DNA from: Isoptericola variabilis 225
Lineage (GTDB): Bacteria; Actinomycetota; Actinomycetes; Actinomycetales; Cellulomonadaceae
DNA: 64,000 nucleotides
Direction of reading: 5' to 3'
NCBI RefSeq assembly: GCF_000215105.1
Contig: NC_015588.1
Coordinates: forward strand, 1,178,001-1,242,000
In this document: in pieces, positions 27,865 to 35,872 of the stretch
Numbering within the stretch: position 1 is the first letter of the stretch
Layout of the letters: every line of letters begins with the position of its first letter
Program-made: the position numbers and the translations under genes
Notes under the pieces: generated by a model
Seen by the model: the letters and a program-made list of their open reading frames with translations, nothing else
What the model was told of the DNA's origin: nothing
Databases searched by the model: none

Positions 27865-30800
27865 TCACGACAGGTCGAGCTCCAGCTCGCGGACTGCGCG
27901 GTCCTGCTGCTCCGCCGGGGTGGCCTCCTCGGCGCGGGGGCCGGCCCCGTCGAAGGGCACCGGCGCGACGTGCGAGTCCTTGGAATCGGCGCACGTCACG
28001 AGCGCGATGCCGCCGACGTACTCCTCGAGCGTCTGCAGGAGCTTGAGCGGCGTGGCCAGGATCATGTGGAAGCCGAACTCGCGGAAGATGTCGAGCGCCA
28101 TGCGCGTGAACGCGGCGTCGGCCTTGTCGAACGCCTCGTCCATGACCACCGAGCCGTAGGCGGGCACCGCGTCGCGCTCGCGCGTGAGCTGGTAGCGCAG
28201 GGCGGCGGCGAGGCAGAAGACGACGAGCTTCTGCTTCTGGCCGCCGGAGCGCCCCTCACCCGAGTCGTAGACGTCGACGACGGTGCGCTCCCGGTCGACC
28301 TGCGTCCCGGTGAAGCGGACGTGGCGGCGCGTGTCGAGGCACAGCGACTGCCAGGCACGGTCCGCGCTCTCCGAGGAGCCCAGGCGTTGCATCACCCGGG
28401 AGAGCACCGCGAAGCGCCGTTCGGCCTCCTCGCGGTCCTCGTCGGCGGCCAGAGCGCCCGTGGTGATCGTGTTGAGGTCCTTGAGGAACTCCTGAACCGC
28501 CGCAGGCTTGGCGTCCTCCACCCGGATCTGCAAGTGGCTTCCCGGCGCGAACTCGCTGCGCATGAGCGACCCGTTGATCGGCTCGACGCGTCGCTTGATC
28601 TCGGCCGGTGCGTGACGGATCTCCTGTGCCAGGAGCCCGAGGTTCTGCTGCGACTGCTCGCGCAGCATCTCGAAGAAGCGGTGCTCGAAGTCGGGGAGCC
28701 GGTCGGCGCGCAGCGTGGCCAGCACGTCGAGGAAGCCTTGCCTGTCCTCGACCCCCGGTGTCAGGTCCACCGAGAGGGCCGGCCAGCGGCGGACGAAGCC
28801 GCCGGTGAGCTCGACGATCGCGAGCTGCGCGGCCTCGCGTTCCCGGCCGGCCCGCTTGCCGCGGTCCGCGAGCGCCTTCGCGACGTGCCGTGAGACCGCG
28901 TCGATCGTCGCGTGCGTGACGCGCCGGGTGGTCTGGTGCGCGTAGAACTCTGCCTTCAGCCGGGCGTGGACGCTCGGGTCGACGGCGGGCGGCGCCTGGC
29001 GCTCGAGGTCTGTGATCGTGGCCTGGAGCTGGTTCAGCTCGGCGCGGGCGGTCGCTAGCTCCGCAGCCGTCTCCCGCTCGGTGGCGCGCGCCTGCGTCGC
29101 CTCGGTCTCCGCCAGGTCGAGGAGGTGCTGCGCCGAGCGCAGGTCACCCTGGGCGGCGAGCAGCCCTGCCCGGGCGCGCCGCGCGTCGGCCAGCTCGCGC
29201 TCGCAGGCGGCGACGTCGACGGACGCCCAGTCGAGCTCCACGACGGCGGCCAGGACGCGGCGTCGGGCCTCGGCGGACGTGCGCGCGCGTTCCAGGTCTC
29301 CCAGTGCGCGGTCCGCGGCCTCCACGCGCTCGCGCGCGGCGCGCAGCAGCTCGAGGTAGTGGTCGACCTTGGCCGCGTTGTCGGAGCCGAGAACCCAGCG
29401 GGACCGGTCGTCGACGGCGAATCGGTCGTCCTTCTCGAACGAACGGCGGCCGCGCTTGACCTGGCCGGCTCGTGTGACGCCCTGCTCGACGTCGGCGAGC
29501 TCTCCGACCGTCTCCACGCACGCGTAGTCGAAGCGGCGGGCGAGCTCGTGGTGCAGCCAAGCCTGCATCGGGCCGGCGGCGACGTCGACACGGTAGACGA
29601 GCGAGTCGTGCGATGCGGGCCTGCGCGGCGGGTCGACGGCGGGAGGAACCGACTCGTACCGCAGCAGCGTCCCGAGATGGGCGGCGTCGACCGCGGCGCT
29701 CACGGCGGTCTGGTGTGCGGCGGGGACGAGCATGACGGTCGCCAGCGGACGCAGGACACGTTCGATGGCGCCGCGCCACTCGGCGTGATCGGCGCGGACG
29801 TCGAGCAGCTCGGCGGCGAACGGCAGGCTGCTTGGCGAGATCCCGGTGGCACGGGCGATCCGGTGGCGCGCCTCGAGCAGACCGCTGCCGATGTTCGACC
29901 GGGTGCGGCGCATGGCTGCGAGCTCGTGCTGGACCGACTCGAGGGCCGTGCGAGCCTCTGTGCGCTCGGTCCACAGGTCGGTGGCCTGCCGGGCGTGCGC
30001 GGCGTCGTCGTCGGTGGCCTGCGCGAGCTCGGCACGGGCCACCCGCTGGAGCTCGAGCAGGTCCTCGGGGGTGTCCGGCCGCGCCACCTGGACGGAGGCG
30101 AGGTCGCGGGCCACACGGTCGCGCTCGCCCGTGACCAGCCGCAGGCGCAGCTCGTGCGTCTCGATGCGGGCGTCGAGAGCCGAGAGCTCCGCGCCACCGC
30201 GCTCGTCGACGAGCCCTTGCGCCTCGCGGACCCGCTGCAGCGCCTGGGTGGTGGCGGCCCGGGCGCGGTCGTTCTCGGCCTCGGCACGTGCGACGGTGTC
30301 GGCGGCGGTGTCGCGCGCTTGACGTGCCAGGTCGAGCTTCCATGCCTGGGTGAAGTCCTCGAGCCCGGCCGCGAGCCGCTCGGCCTCGCGCTCCGCGGCG
30401 CCGGCGTCGTCGTAGGCGCGCGCGGTGTCGACCAGCGGCGTGAGCGCCTCGATCTGCTCGCGTGCCTCGACGACCGCCCGGTGGGCCCGGGAGAGGTCGG
30501 TGAACTGCTCGACGGCGCGCTCGCACGTCGCGAAGGTGGACGGCTCGTCGAGCATGAAGGTGCGGAAGAGGTCGTCGAGCGAGCCAAGGTTCTTCGCCGA
30601 CTGGGTCTTGTGCAGCAGCAGGATCGCGCGGTCGCCCGTGATCCCGAGGGCGCGCGAGAACCGGGCGACGAAGCGGGAGTGCTCCGGGTCGACGTGCGCG
30701 TCGGGCAGGTGACGCTTGAGTGCCCGGACGTCGAGGCCGGAACGGGCGAACTCCTCCAGGTCGAGCAGCCCCAGCGGCACGGGGGAGACGATGTGCACGT

Positions 30801-31257
30801 CGTGGACGTCCGCCGGGCTCGACGCGCCGCGCTTGACGTGGAACAGCTTGACGAGAGTGAGCGTGTTGGCAGACCCGTCGGTGCGGCGGGTTCCGTCGGC
30901 GTACCGGAGCAGGATCCCGCTCCACGTGGCGCCCGGACGTAGGTACTCCGTGGCGATCTCGCCGGTGTCGGAGTCGGTGGCACGCCGCCAGGCCCCGCGC
31001 ACGTAGGAGAGCACCGTGCGGTCGCCGGACCGCGTCGTGCCGTCGGCGGCTGCGGCGTTGAAGCGTGTCTTGCCGCGCGGCGTGAGCACCGCGGAGATCG
31101 CGTCCACGAGCGAGGACTTGCCCGAGCCGGACGAGCCGGTCAGCAGGAAACCCTTGCGGGCCACGTCGACCACGTGGTGACCGTGGAACGTGCCCCAGTT
31201 GACCAGCTCGACGCGCTCGAGACGCCACTGGCCCGGGTGCAGGTCGGTGCTCGTCAT
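27865..31257 (-). CDS. jetC: Wadjet JetC, SMC-like ATPase
   Basis: The protein is 1130 residues. Walker A is LLTGSSGSGKSSLVDAISAV near residue 40. Long Ala/Glu/Arg-rich coiled coils occupy roughly 250-470 and 670-830, around a hinge-like region. The ABC signature is GEGRSGGQKQKLVVFCLA, and Walker B is YGSVVMDEAFDKAD. It is the MukB/MksB-like loop-extruding motor of Wadjet. The ATG at 31257 overlaps the jetB stop (ATGA). The C-terminus ends with a poorly conserved acidic tail. Confidence 0.95.
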   Translation of the reverse strand: MTSTDLHPGQWRLERVELVNWGTFHGHHVVDVARKGFLLTGSSGSGKSSLVDAISAVLTPRGKTRFNAAAADGTTRSGDRTVLSYVRGAWRRATDSDTGEIATEYLRPGATWSGILLRYADGTRRTDGSANTLTLVKLFHVKRGASSPADVHDVHIVSPVPLGLLDLEEFARSGLDVRALKRHLPDAHVDPEHSRFVARFSRALGITGDRAILLLHKTQSAKNLGSLDDLFRTFMLDEPSTFATCERAVEQFTDLSRAHRAVVEAREQIEALTPLVDTARAYDDAGAAEREAERLAAGLEDFTQAWKLDLARQARDTAADTVARAEAENDRARAATTQALQRVREAQGLVDERGGAELSALDARIETHELRLRLVTGERDRVARDLASVQVARPDTPEDLLELQRVARAELAQATDDDAAHARQATDLWTERTEARTALESVQHELAAMRRTRSNIGSGLLEARHRIARATGISPSSLPFAAELLDVRADHAEWRGAIERVLRPLATVMLVPAAHQTAVSAAVDAAHLGTLLRYESVPPAVDPPRRPASHDSLVYRVDVAAGPMQAWLHHELARRFDYACVETVGELADVEQGVTRAGQVKRGRRSFEKDDRFAVDDRSRWVLGSDNAAKVDHYLELLRAARERVEAADRALGDLERARTSAEARRRVLAAVVELDWASVDVAACERELADARRARAGLLAAQGDLRSAQHLLDLAETEATQARATERETAAELATARAELNQLQATITDLERQAPPAVDPSVHARLKAEFYAHQTTRRVTHATIDAVSRHVAKALADRGKRAGREREAAQLAIVELTGGFVRRWPALSVDLTPGVEDRQGFLDVLATLRADRLPDFEHRFFEMLREQSQQNLGLLAQEIRHAPAEIKRRVEPINGSLMRSEFAPGSHLQIRVEDAKPAAVQEFLKDLNTITTGALAADEDREEAERRFAVLSRVMQRLGSSESADRAWQSLCLDTRRHVRFTGTQVDRERTVVDVYDSGEGRSGGQKQKLVVFCLAAALRYQLTRERDAVPAYGSVVMDEAFDKADAAFTRMALDIFREFGFHMILATPLKLLQTLEEYVGGIALVTCADSKDSHVAPVPFDGAGPRAEEATPAEQQDRAVRELELDLS

Positions 31258-31919
31258 GCGTCGTCCTCCTGGGCCGGGGCTTCGTCGGTGGCCACCTCGT
31301 CGGCCGGTGCGCGCCCCAGCAGGCGGCGGTACTCGTCGCGGACGGCGGCGATCTCCTCGGGGCCGAACACGAGCCTCAGGACGGGGCAGACCTCGTAGCG
31401 CCCCTCCGTGCTGGTCGGGATCACGAGATTCTGCTTCTCGAACTTGGTCCACGACGCGTTGATCCGGCGGGTGAAGCCCTGCTCGTCGGTGGAGGCGGCC
31501 GCCCGGTAGACGTGGAGCTGGTCATACACCTCGTCCTTGCCGACGATCACCCGGCCGGTGCCACCTGCGCGCACGAGCTCGCCGCGCAGGTGCAGCAGGA
31601 GCACCGTGTCGATGAACGTCAACGGGAGCGTGCGGACCACCTGGGGTGCCGTGCCGTCCGCCGTCTGCGCGCCGCGGACGAACGCGATGCCGAGCGCCTG
31701 GTCGACCACCAGCTCGAGGAACATGTCCGCGAGCCGCGACCGGATCACGGCCGTGTCGGCCGCCAGCGCGCGCCAGATCTCGCCGTGCCGCTCGGCCGAG
31801 ACGTACGGGCCCTTGACGAGAGCCGCCAGAGCCCGGCGCGAGGGTTCGCGCAGGGTCCCCGGGTCGCCCTCCCACAGCGGCTCCGCGGCCGCCTCGGAGG
31901 CGGTGTCGACGTCGGTCAC
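31254..31919 (-). CDS. jetB: Wadjet JetB, DUF4194 (MukE-like) subunit
   Basis: The protein is 221 residues. The DUF4194 pattern includes SRRALAALVKGPYVSAERHGEIWRAL, IRSRLADMFLELVVDQALGIAFVR and LPLTFIDTVLLLHLRGEL. A winged-helix end follows: RINASWTKFEKQNLVIP. It bridges the SMC motor and the kleisin-like JetA. It starts at GTG 31919, overlapping the jetA stop by four bases. Confidence 0.93.
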   Translation of the reverse strand: MTDVDTASEAAAEPLWEGDPGTLREPSRRALAALVKGPYVSAERHGEIWRALAADTAVIRSRLADMFLELVVDQALGIAFVRGAQTADGTAPQVVRTLPLTFIDTVLLLHLRGELVRAGGTGRVIVGKDEVYDQLHVYRAAASTDEQGFTRRINASWTKFEKQNLVIPTSTEGRYEVCPVLRLVFGPEEIAAVRDEYRRLLGRAPADEVATDEAPAQEDDA

Positions 31920-33400
31920 GGGAGAGCCTCCTCGAAGAGGAACTGGGGAACGGTGGCGCCTCGCAGTGCGTCGGCCGCGCCGTCAGACGCGGTGTCGGAT
32001 GACACGACCGGCCGCCAGGTCACGTGCTCCGCACGCCCGTCGCCCGCGGGCGTGGCGTGCTGCTCGGCGAGGACGAGCAGCCCGACGACCGAGGCGACCC
32101 CCTGGGTGGCGGGCCTATCAGCGAGGACCTCGGCGATCGTCGACGGTCCGCGCATGCCGAGGACGTCGTTGACGTTGGCGGTGAGCTCGGCCATGTCGAT
32201 CTCCGACGCGCGGACGGCCGCGCGCAGGTTCGCGATGTCTGCCGTCGCCGCGTGGCTCGTGACGACCGGCTCGGTCGTCTCGCTGTCGGCGGGGTTGTGC
32301 AGGCGCATGCCCGCGACCTGGGCGACGGTCACCGCCGTGAGATCGAGCTCGAGCCCGAGCTGCCGGTAGGGCTGGACCTGCCCGACGAGCGCGTTCGCCT
32401 CGGCGAGGGTCTCGCGCACGAGTCGGTGCACCGCGCGGTCCTCGGCGAGCTCCTGGGACTGGACGAAGCGGCGCAGGCTCCGGCTGAAGGACGTCATCAC
32501 CTGGTGGATCTCCGCGCCCGCGTCCTGCATCGTCGGCAGCAGGCGCTGCAGAAGCCGGCGCTGGTCCGGTGACAAGGAGTGGGCGAAAGGCCGGTCCACG
32601 AGGTCGTCGACCTGGGCCTCGAGCGCGGCCGTGCGCTCGGCGTCGAGCACCAGGGCGTAGAACGCGGCGAAGGACCGTCCGGCGTCGGACTCGGCGAGCA
32701 GGTCGACGCCGCGGAAGACGTCGTCGAGCACCGCACCGCGCGACTCCGGCTCCTCGACGAGCTGCGCCCGGACGTCGCGGTTGAGCTGCTCGAGCGCGGC
32801 GCGCACGCGCGCGAAGTCCTCGGGCACCTCTGCGGTGAGCGCGAGGATGTCGACGGCGCGTTCGACCGCGCGCTCGTCGGACAGGACGTCGGCGGACCCC
32901 GAGCCGAGCGCGGCGATCTGCGTGTCGATACGCTCTCGCTCGGCCTCGAGCGCGGCGATGCGCCGGCTCGTGTCGGGGTCGGTCTCGACCGCCAACCGGT
33001 GAATCCGCTCGATGATTGTCGCGAGTCGCGACTCGGTCGCACTCGCACGCGGCGTCGCGAGCTGCTCGACGAAGCGGATCGCCGTGAGCGCGCCCTCACT
33101 GAGCTCGTAGACCTCCTCGCGGCCCTCGCCCGGTCGCCGGACCAGGTAGCCGGCCGTGAGCCAGTCGCGGCAGTACTGCGCCGCCGTCTTCGGCAGGTCG
33201 AAGGCGTGCGCACGCAGCTCGTCCAGCTCCGCCTCGACCGCCTCGAACAGCTCGGGCGCCGGCAGTCTGCGGACCTCTCCCGACAGGTGCTGGCCGAGGA
33301 TCCCGATGACGACCGGTGCGTTGTCGGCGCGCAGCAGCGACCATGCGCTGCTGTCCTCGAGGAGGCGCCGCGCCGTGAGAGCGGTCGCGAGTGCGGTCAC
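31916..33400 (-). CDS. jetA: Wadjet JetA, DUF3375 (MukF-like kleisin) subunit
   Basis: The protein is about 494 residues. The N-terminus is TALATALTARRLLEDSSAWSLLRADNAPVVIGIL, with a winged-helix-like segment (FDLPKTAAQYCRDWLTAGYLVRRPGEGREEVYELSEGA), typical of DUF3375. A helical middle with ERERIDTQIAALGSG follows. It is first in the jetABCD operon and holds the motor ends together. No good ribosome site was found. GTG 33400 was chosen by fit to the family start; ATG 33430 is an alternative. Confidence 0.92.
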   Translation of the reverse strand: MTALATALTARRLLEDSSAWSLLRADNAPVVIGILGQHLSGEVRRLPAPELFEAVEAELDELRAHAFDLPKTAAQYCRDWLTAGYLVRRPGEGREEVYELSEGALTAIRFVEQLATPRASATESRLATIIERIHRLAVETDPDTSRRIAALEAERERIDTQIAALGSGSADVLSDERAVERAVDILALTAEVPEDFARVRAALEQLNRDVRAQLVEEPESRGAVLDDVFRGVDLLAESDAGRSFAAFYALVLDAERTAALEAQVDDLVDRPFAHSLSPDQRRLLQRLLPTMQDAGAEIHQVMTSFSRSLRRFVQSQELAEDRAVHRLVRETLAEANALVGQVQPYRQLGLELDLTAVTVAQVAGMRLHNPADSETTEPVVTSHAATADIANLRAAVRASEIDMAELTANVNDVLGMRGPSTIAEVLADRPATQGVASVVGLLVLAEQHATPAGDGRAEHVTWRPVVSSDTASDGAADALRGATVPQFLFEEALP

Positions 33401-33508
33401 GGCCCAGACGGTAGAGGAAGCCACCGACATCGCGAGAGCGGATGCCGCGACAGCAGACCGACCCGATCTGCGATGCGGGCCGTTCTTCGCACGGACCTCG
33501 TCCTGAGG

Positions 33509-33551
33509 CCGGGTGGGACGCTCGGGTGAAGTTCCGTGGCACCGGTCACGG
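33509..33551 (+). repeat. Right direct repeat bounding the AbrB/PIN-Wadjet block
   Basis: It contains the same 19-base core as the left copy (33512-33530), then TTC and a common ending CGGTCACGG. Relative to the two divergent operons the copies face opposite ways, which fits an insertion boundary better than a shared promoter. Confidence 0.75.
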
Positions 33552-33577
33552 CGACGCGGTCGCTTATCGTCGGTCGG

Positions 33578-34381
33578 GTGGGAACGGCACCGCCCCAAGA
33601 CGTCCTCGACGCGTTCGGCGCGACCGCCGAGCCCCGGCCGCTGGACGGCGGTCGTGGAGGGACGTGGCGCGCGGGCGAGATCGTGCTCAAGCTGGTCGAC
33701 CTCCCGGTCGAGTCCGAGTGGAGGGCGTCGATCCTCGACACGCTGCCCGCCGCCGACGGCTTCCGGGTCGCGCGCCCGGTGCGCGCCGTCTCGGGGCAGT
33801 GGCTGTACCGCGGCTGGGAGGCCAGCCGTCACGTCGCCGGCCGCACCGACCCCACGCGTTGGGGCGAGGCCGTCGACGCCGGTGCGGCCTTCCACGAGGC
33901 GATCGCCGGCGAGGCGCGGCCGTCGTTCCTCGACGACCGGGACGACCCGTGGAGTCGTGCCGACCGCGCCGCATGGGACCTGGCGCCGCTCGAGGACACC
34001 CCGCTCGTCGCGCGCGTCGCGGCGGCGCGGACCCCGATCGTGGTCGACCACCAGCTCGTCCACGGCGACCTCCTCGGCAACGTGCTCCACGAGCCGGGGC
34101 TGCCGCCGGCGATCATCGACTGGCCGCCGTACTGGCGGCCGCCCTCGTGGGCCGTGGCTGTGGCGGTGGTCGACGCGATGTGCTGGCACGGCGCCGACGA
34201 GACGCTCCTCGACCGATGGACCCGCCTCGACGCGTGGCCGCAGATGCTGCTGCGCGCCCTGCTGTTCCGGATGCTCACCGACCGGGAGGCTGCCGGCGAC
34301 CGCCGGCAGCCGTGGGCGCCGCACGCTGCCTACGGGCCGGTCGCCCGGGCGGTGGTCCGCCGCGCCGGCGCAGGCTCGTAG
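33578..34381 (+). CDS. Phosphotransferase-fold protein of the TIGR02569 actinobacterial family
   Basis: The protein is about 267 residues. The kinase-fold pattern is GGRGGTWRAGEIVLKLVD (nucleotide loop and Lys) and VDHQLVHGDLLGNVL followed by PAIIDWPPYWRPP, which are APH-like catalytic and metal-binding segments. It resembles the TIGR02569 family of actinobacteria, whose substrate is unknown; resistance to aminoglycosides should not be assumed. A -10-like TTATCG sits only about ten bases before the GTG at 33578, so it may be a leaderless transcript. Confidence 0.78.
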   Translation: MGTAPPQDVLDAFGATAEPRPLDGGRGGTWRAGEIVLKLVDLPVESEWRASILDTLPAADGFRVARPVRAVSGQWLYRGWEASRHVAGRTDPTRWGEAVDAGAAFHEAIAGEARPSFLDDRDDPWSRADRAAWDLAPLEDTPLVARVAAARTPIVVDHQLVHGDLLGNVLHEPGLPPAIIDWPPYWRPPSWAVAVAVVDAMCWHGADETLLDRWTRLDAWPQMLLRALLFRMLTDREAAGDRRQPWAPHAAYGPVARAVVRRAGAGS

Positions 34382-34389
34382 CGGGGGCG

Positions 34390-35154
34390 TCAGCGCACGC
34401 GCACGGACAGGCAGGTGACGCAGCCCTCGAGCTTCTCGAACTCCGTCACCGGCGTCGTGACGACCTCCAGCCCGCGCTCCCGCAGGAGGGCGGCGGTGCG
34501 CGGGGCGCTCGCGGACATCAGCACCGTCTGCTCGTCGAGGACGACGACGGCGGTCCCCTCCGGTTCGGGCACGGGCAGGAACGCGTCGAACAGCTCGGGA
34601 GCGTCGACGAGCGGCTCGTACCCGATGACCGTGCCGTCGGGCAGCGCGGTGACCGCGCTCTTGAGGTGCAGCACCTTGGTCACCGGCACCTCGACGACGG
34701 TCCACCCGCGCGGCTCGACGAGCGCCCGGAGCTGCGCCACCCCGTCGGGCGACGTGCGCGAGCTGCGCCCGACGTAGGCCGTCCGGCCGACCTTGAGCAC
34801 GTCGCCGCCCTCGAGCGTCGCGGGTGCCTCGATCGCCGCGACGTGCAGGCCCGCGGCCTCGACCGCCGGCCCCATGCTCTCGACCTCGCCGCGCCGCGAC
34901 GTCGCACCGGGGCGAGTCAGGACCGCCAGGTCGTCGAACACCGCCACGGTGTCCTCGACGAAGACGCCGTCCGGGTGGTCGTCGGCCGCCGGCAGCTCGC
35001 GCACGTCCCAGCCGCGCGAGCGGTACCGCTCGACGTACGCCTCCCACTGCTCGCGCGCCAGGTCGGCATCGACGGGCACGCGCTCGAGATGGGTGAGCTC
35101 GCCCTCGGCGAGGCGCGGCGACGGCGGGCGGACGAAGAGGGTCGCGGAGGTCAC
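34390..35154 (-). CDS. ddaH: Dimethylarginine dimethylaminohydrolase
   Basis: The protein is 254 residues of the guanidino-group modifying fold. The active-site pattern includes DGVFVEDTVAVFDD, TLEGGDVLKVG, VLHLKSAVTAL (catalytic His) and the C-terminal LEGCVTCLSVRVR (nucleophile Cys). DDAH hydrolyses methylated arginines to citrulline; arginine deiminase-like relatives are the main alternative. It starts at GTG 35154. It is convergent with the phosphotransferase gene with eight bases between. Confidence 0.88.
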   Translation of the reverse strand: MTSATLFVRPPSPRLAEGELTHLERVPVDADLAREQWEAYVERYRSRGWDVRELPAADDHPDGVFVEDTVAVFDDLAVLTRPGATSRRGEVESMGPAVEAAGLHVAAIEAPATLEGGDVLKVGRTAYVGRSSRTSPDGVAQLRALVEPRGWTVVEVPVTKVLHLKSAVTALPDGTVIGYEPLVDAPELFDAFLPVPEPEGTAVVVLDEQTVLMSASAPRTAALLRERGLEVVTTPVTEFEKLEGCVTCLSVRVR

Positions 35155-35180
35155 ACGCGGACTCTAGCGCCGCACTGCCG

Positions 35181-35255
35181 TCGCGAGGTCGTACCTCCGG
35201 TCGTGAGGTCGTACCCCGGGAGTACGACCTCGCGACCGAAGGTACGACCTCGCGA
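35181..35255. repeat. Palindromic pair of GAGGTCGTAC doublets with 20-bp phase
   Basis: GAGGTCGTAC occurs at 35185 and 35205, and its complement at 35222 and 35242, both with 20-base spacing. The 35-base arms 35181-35215 and 35221-35255 pair with about three mismatches. The element separates two minus-strand genes and may act as a terminator for the upstream one. Its layout resembles the GAGGTAGCGC arrays. Confidence 0.85.
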
Positions 35256-35297
35256 GAGGGACAGGGGAGGCGCGACGGCGGTGCGGACGGAGGGTGG

Positions 35298-35747
35298 TCA
35301 GCCGCAGGTGTCGCAGACGCCCGTCGCGGGCAGCGCCATGAAGCACGTCGGGCACACGGCGGGCGGTTCCTCCTCGGCGGCGGCCCGCCGCGGGGCCGAG
35401 CGCGGGGAGGCCGAGCGCTGCGAGGTGCGGCGTGCTGTCGTCGTGCGCGACGACGTCGCACCCGCGGGCTCCGAGCCGCTCGCGTGGAAGCCGCGCTTGC
35501 GCAGGAGGGCCGCGGCGCCGGCCGCGCCGTCGTGGAACTCCTCCGACGTCGCGACCCGACCGGTCGCGTACCGGTGGGCGACGCCGAGGATCGCCCGGGC
35601 GTCGTAGGTGCGGCCCTCGTGGGTCAGCGTCGCTCCCGGGGCGGGGGTGAACCCGTAGACGCCGAGGAACGCGTCCCTGCCGCGGTCGTCGTACTCCTCG
35701 ATCGCCCGGAGGATGTGCTGTCGAGTCACCGCAGAGAACGTCGCCAC
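35298..35747 (-). CDS. ScoMcrA-like head domain fused to a zinc ribbon
   Basis: The protein is about 149 residues. Residues ~8-95 resemble the N-terminal head domain of ScoMcrA-type proteins: RQHILRAIEEYDDRGRDAFLGVYGF, YDARAILGVAHRYATGR and FHDGAAGAAALLRKRGF. A Ser/Thr/Arg-rich linker follows, then a C-terminal CPTCFMALPATGVCDTCG, a four-Cys zinc ribbon. There is no HNH nuclease domain, unlike full McrA-type restriction enzymes, so it may be a DNA-binding adaptor. The GTG at 35747 follows GAGGGG. The head-domain assignment is by pattern only. Confidence 0.65.
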   Translation of the reverse strand: MATFSAVTRQHILRAIEEYDDRGRDAFLGVYGFTPAPGATLTHEGRTYDARAILGVAHRYATGRVATSEEFHDGAAGAAALLRKRGFHASGSEPAGATSSRTTTARRTSQRSASPRSAPRRAAAEEEPPAVCPTCFMALPATGVCDTCG

Positions 35748-35872
35748 CCCCTCAGGGTAGGCGGCGCTACCCGCCGCCCCGAAGCTCGTGGGACGTGACG
35801 TACAACGCCCCGTCGCCGCTCGTTCACCCGGGCGGCCGCCGATGTTCACGTGTGCAGGGCAACGTTCGGCCC

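Noticed and set aside
25911..33551. The flanking repeat as a shared promoter of the AbrB and jetA operons
   Set aside because: The copies are in the same orientation while the operons are divergent, so they cannot both serve as the same promoter type.
33578..34381. Aminoglycoside resistance gene
   Set aside because: It shares the kinase fold only; the TIGR02569-like pattern gives no support for drug specificity.
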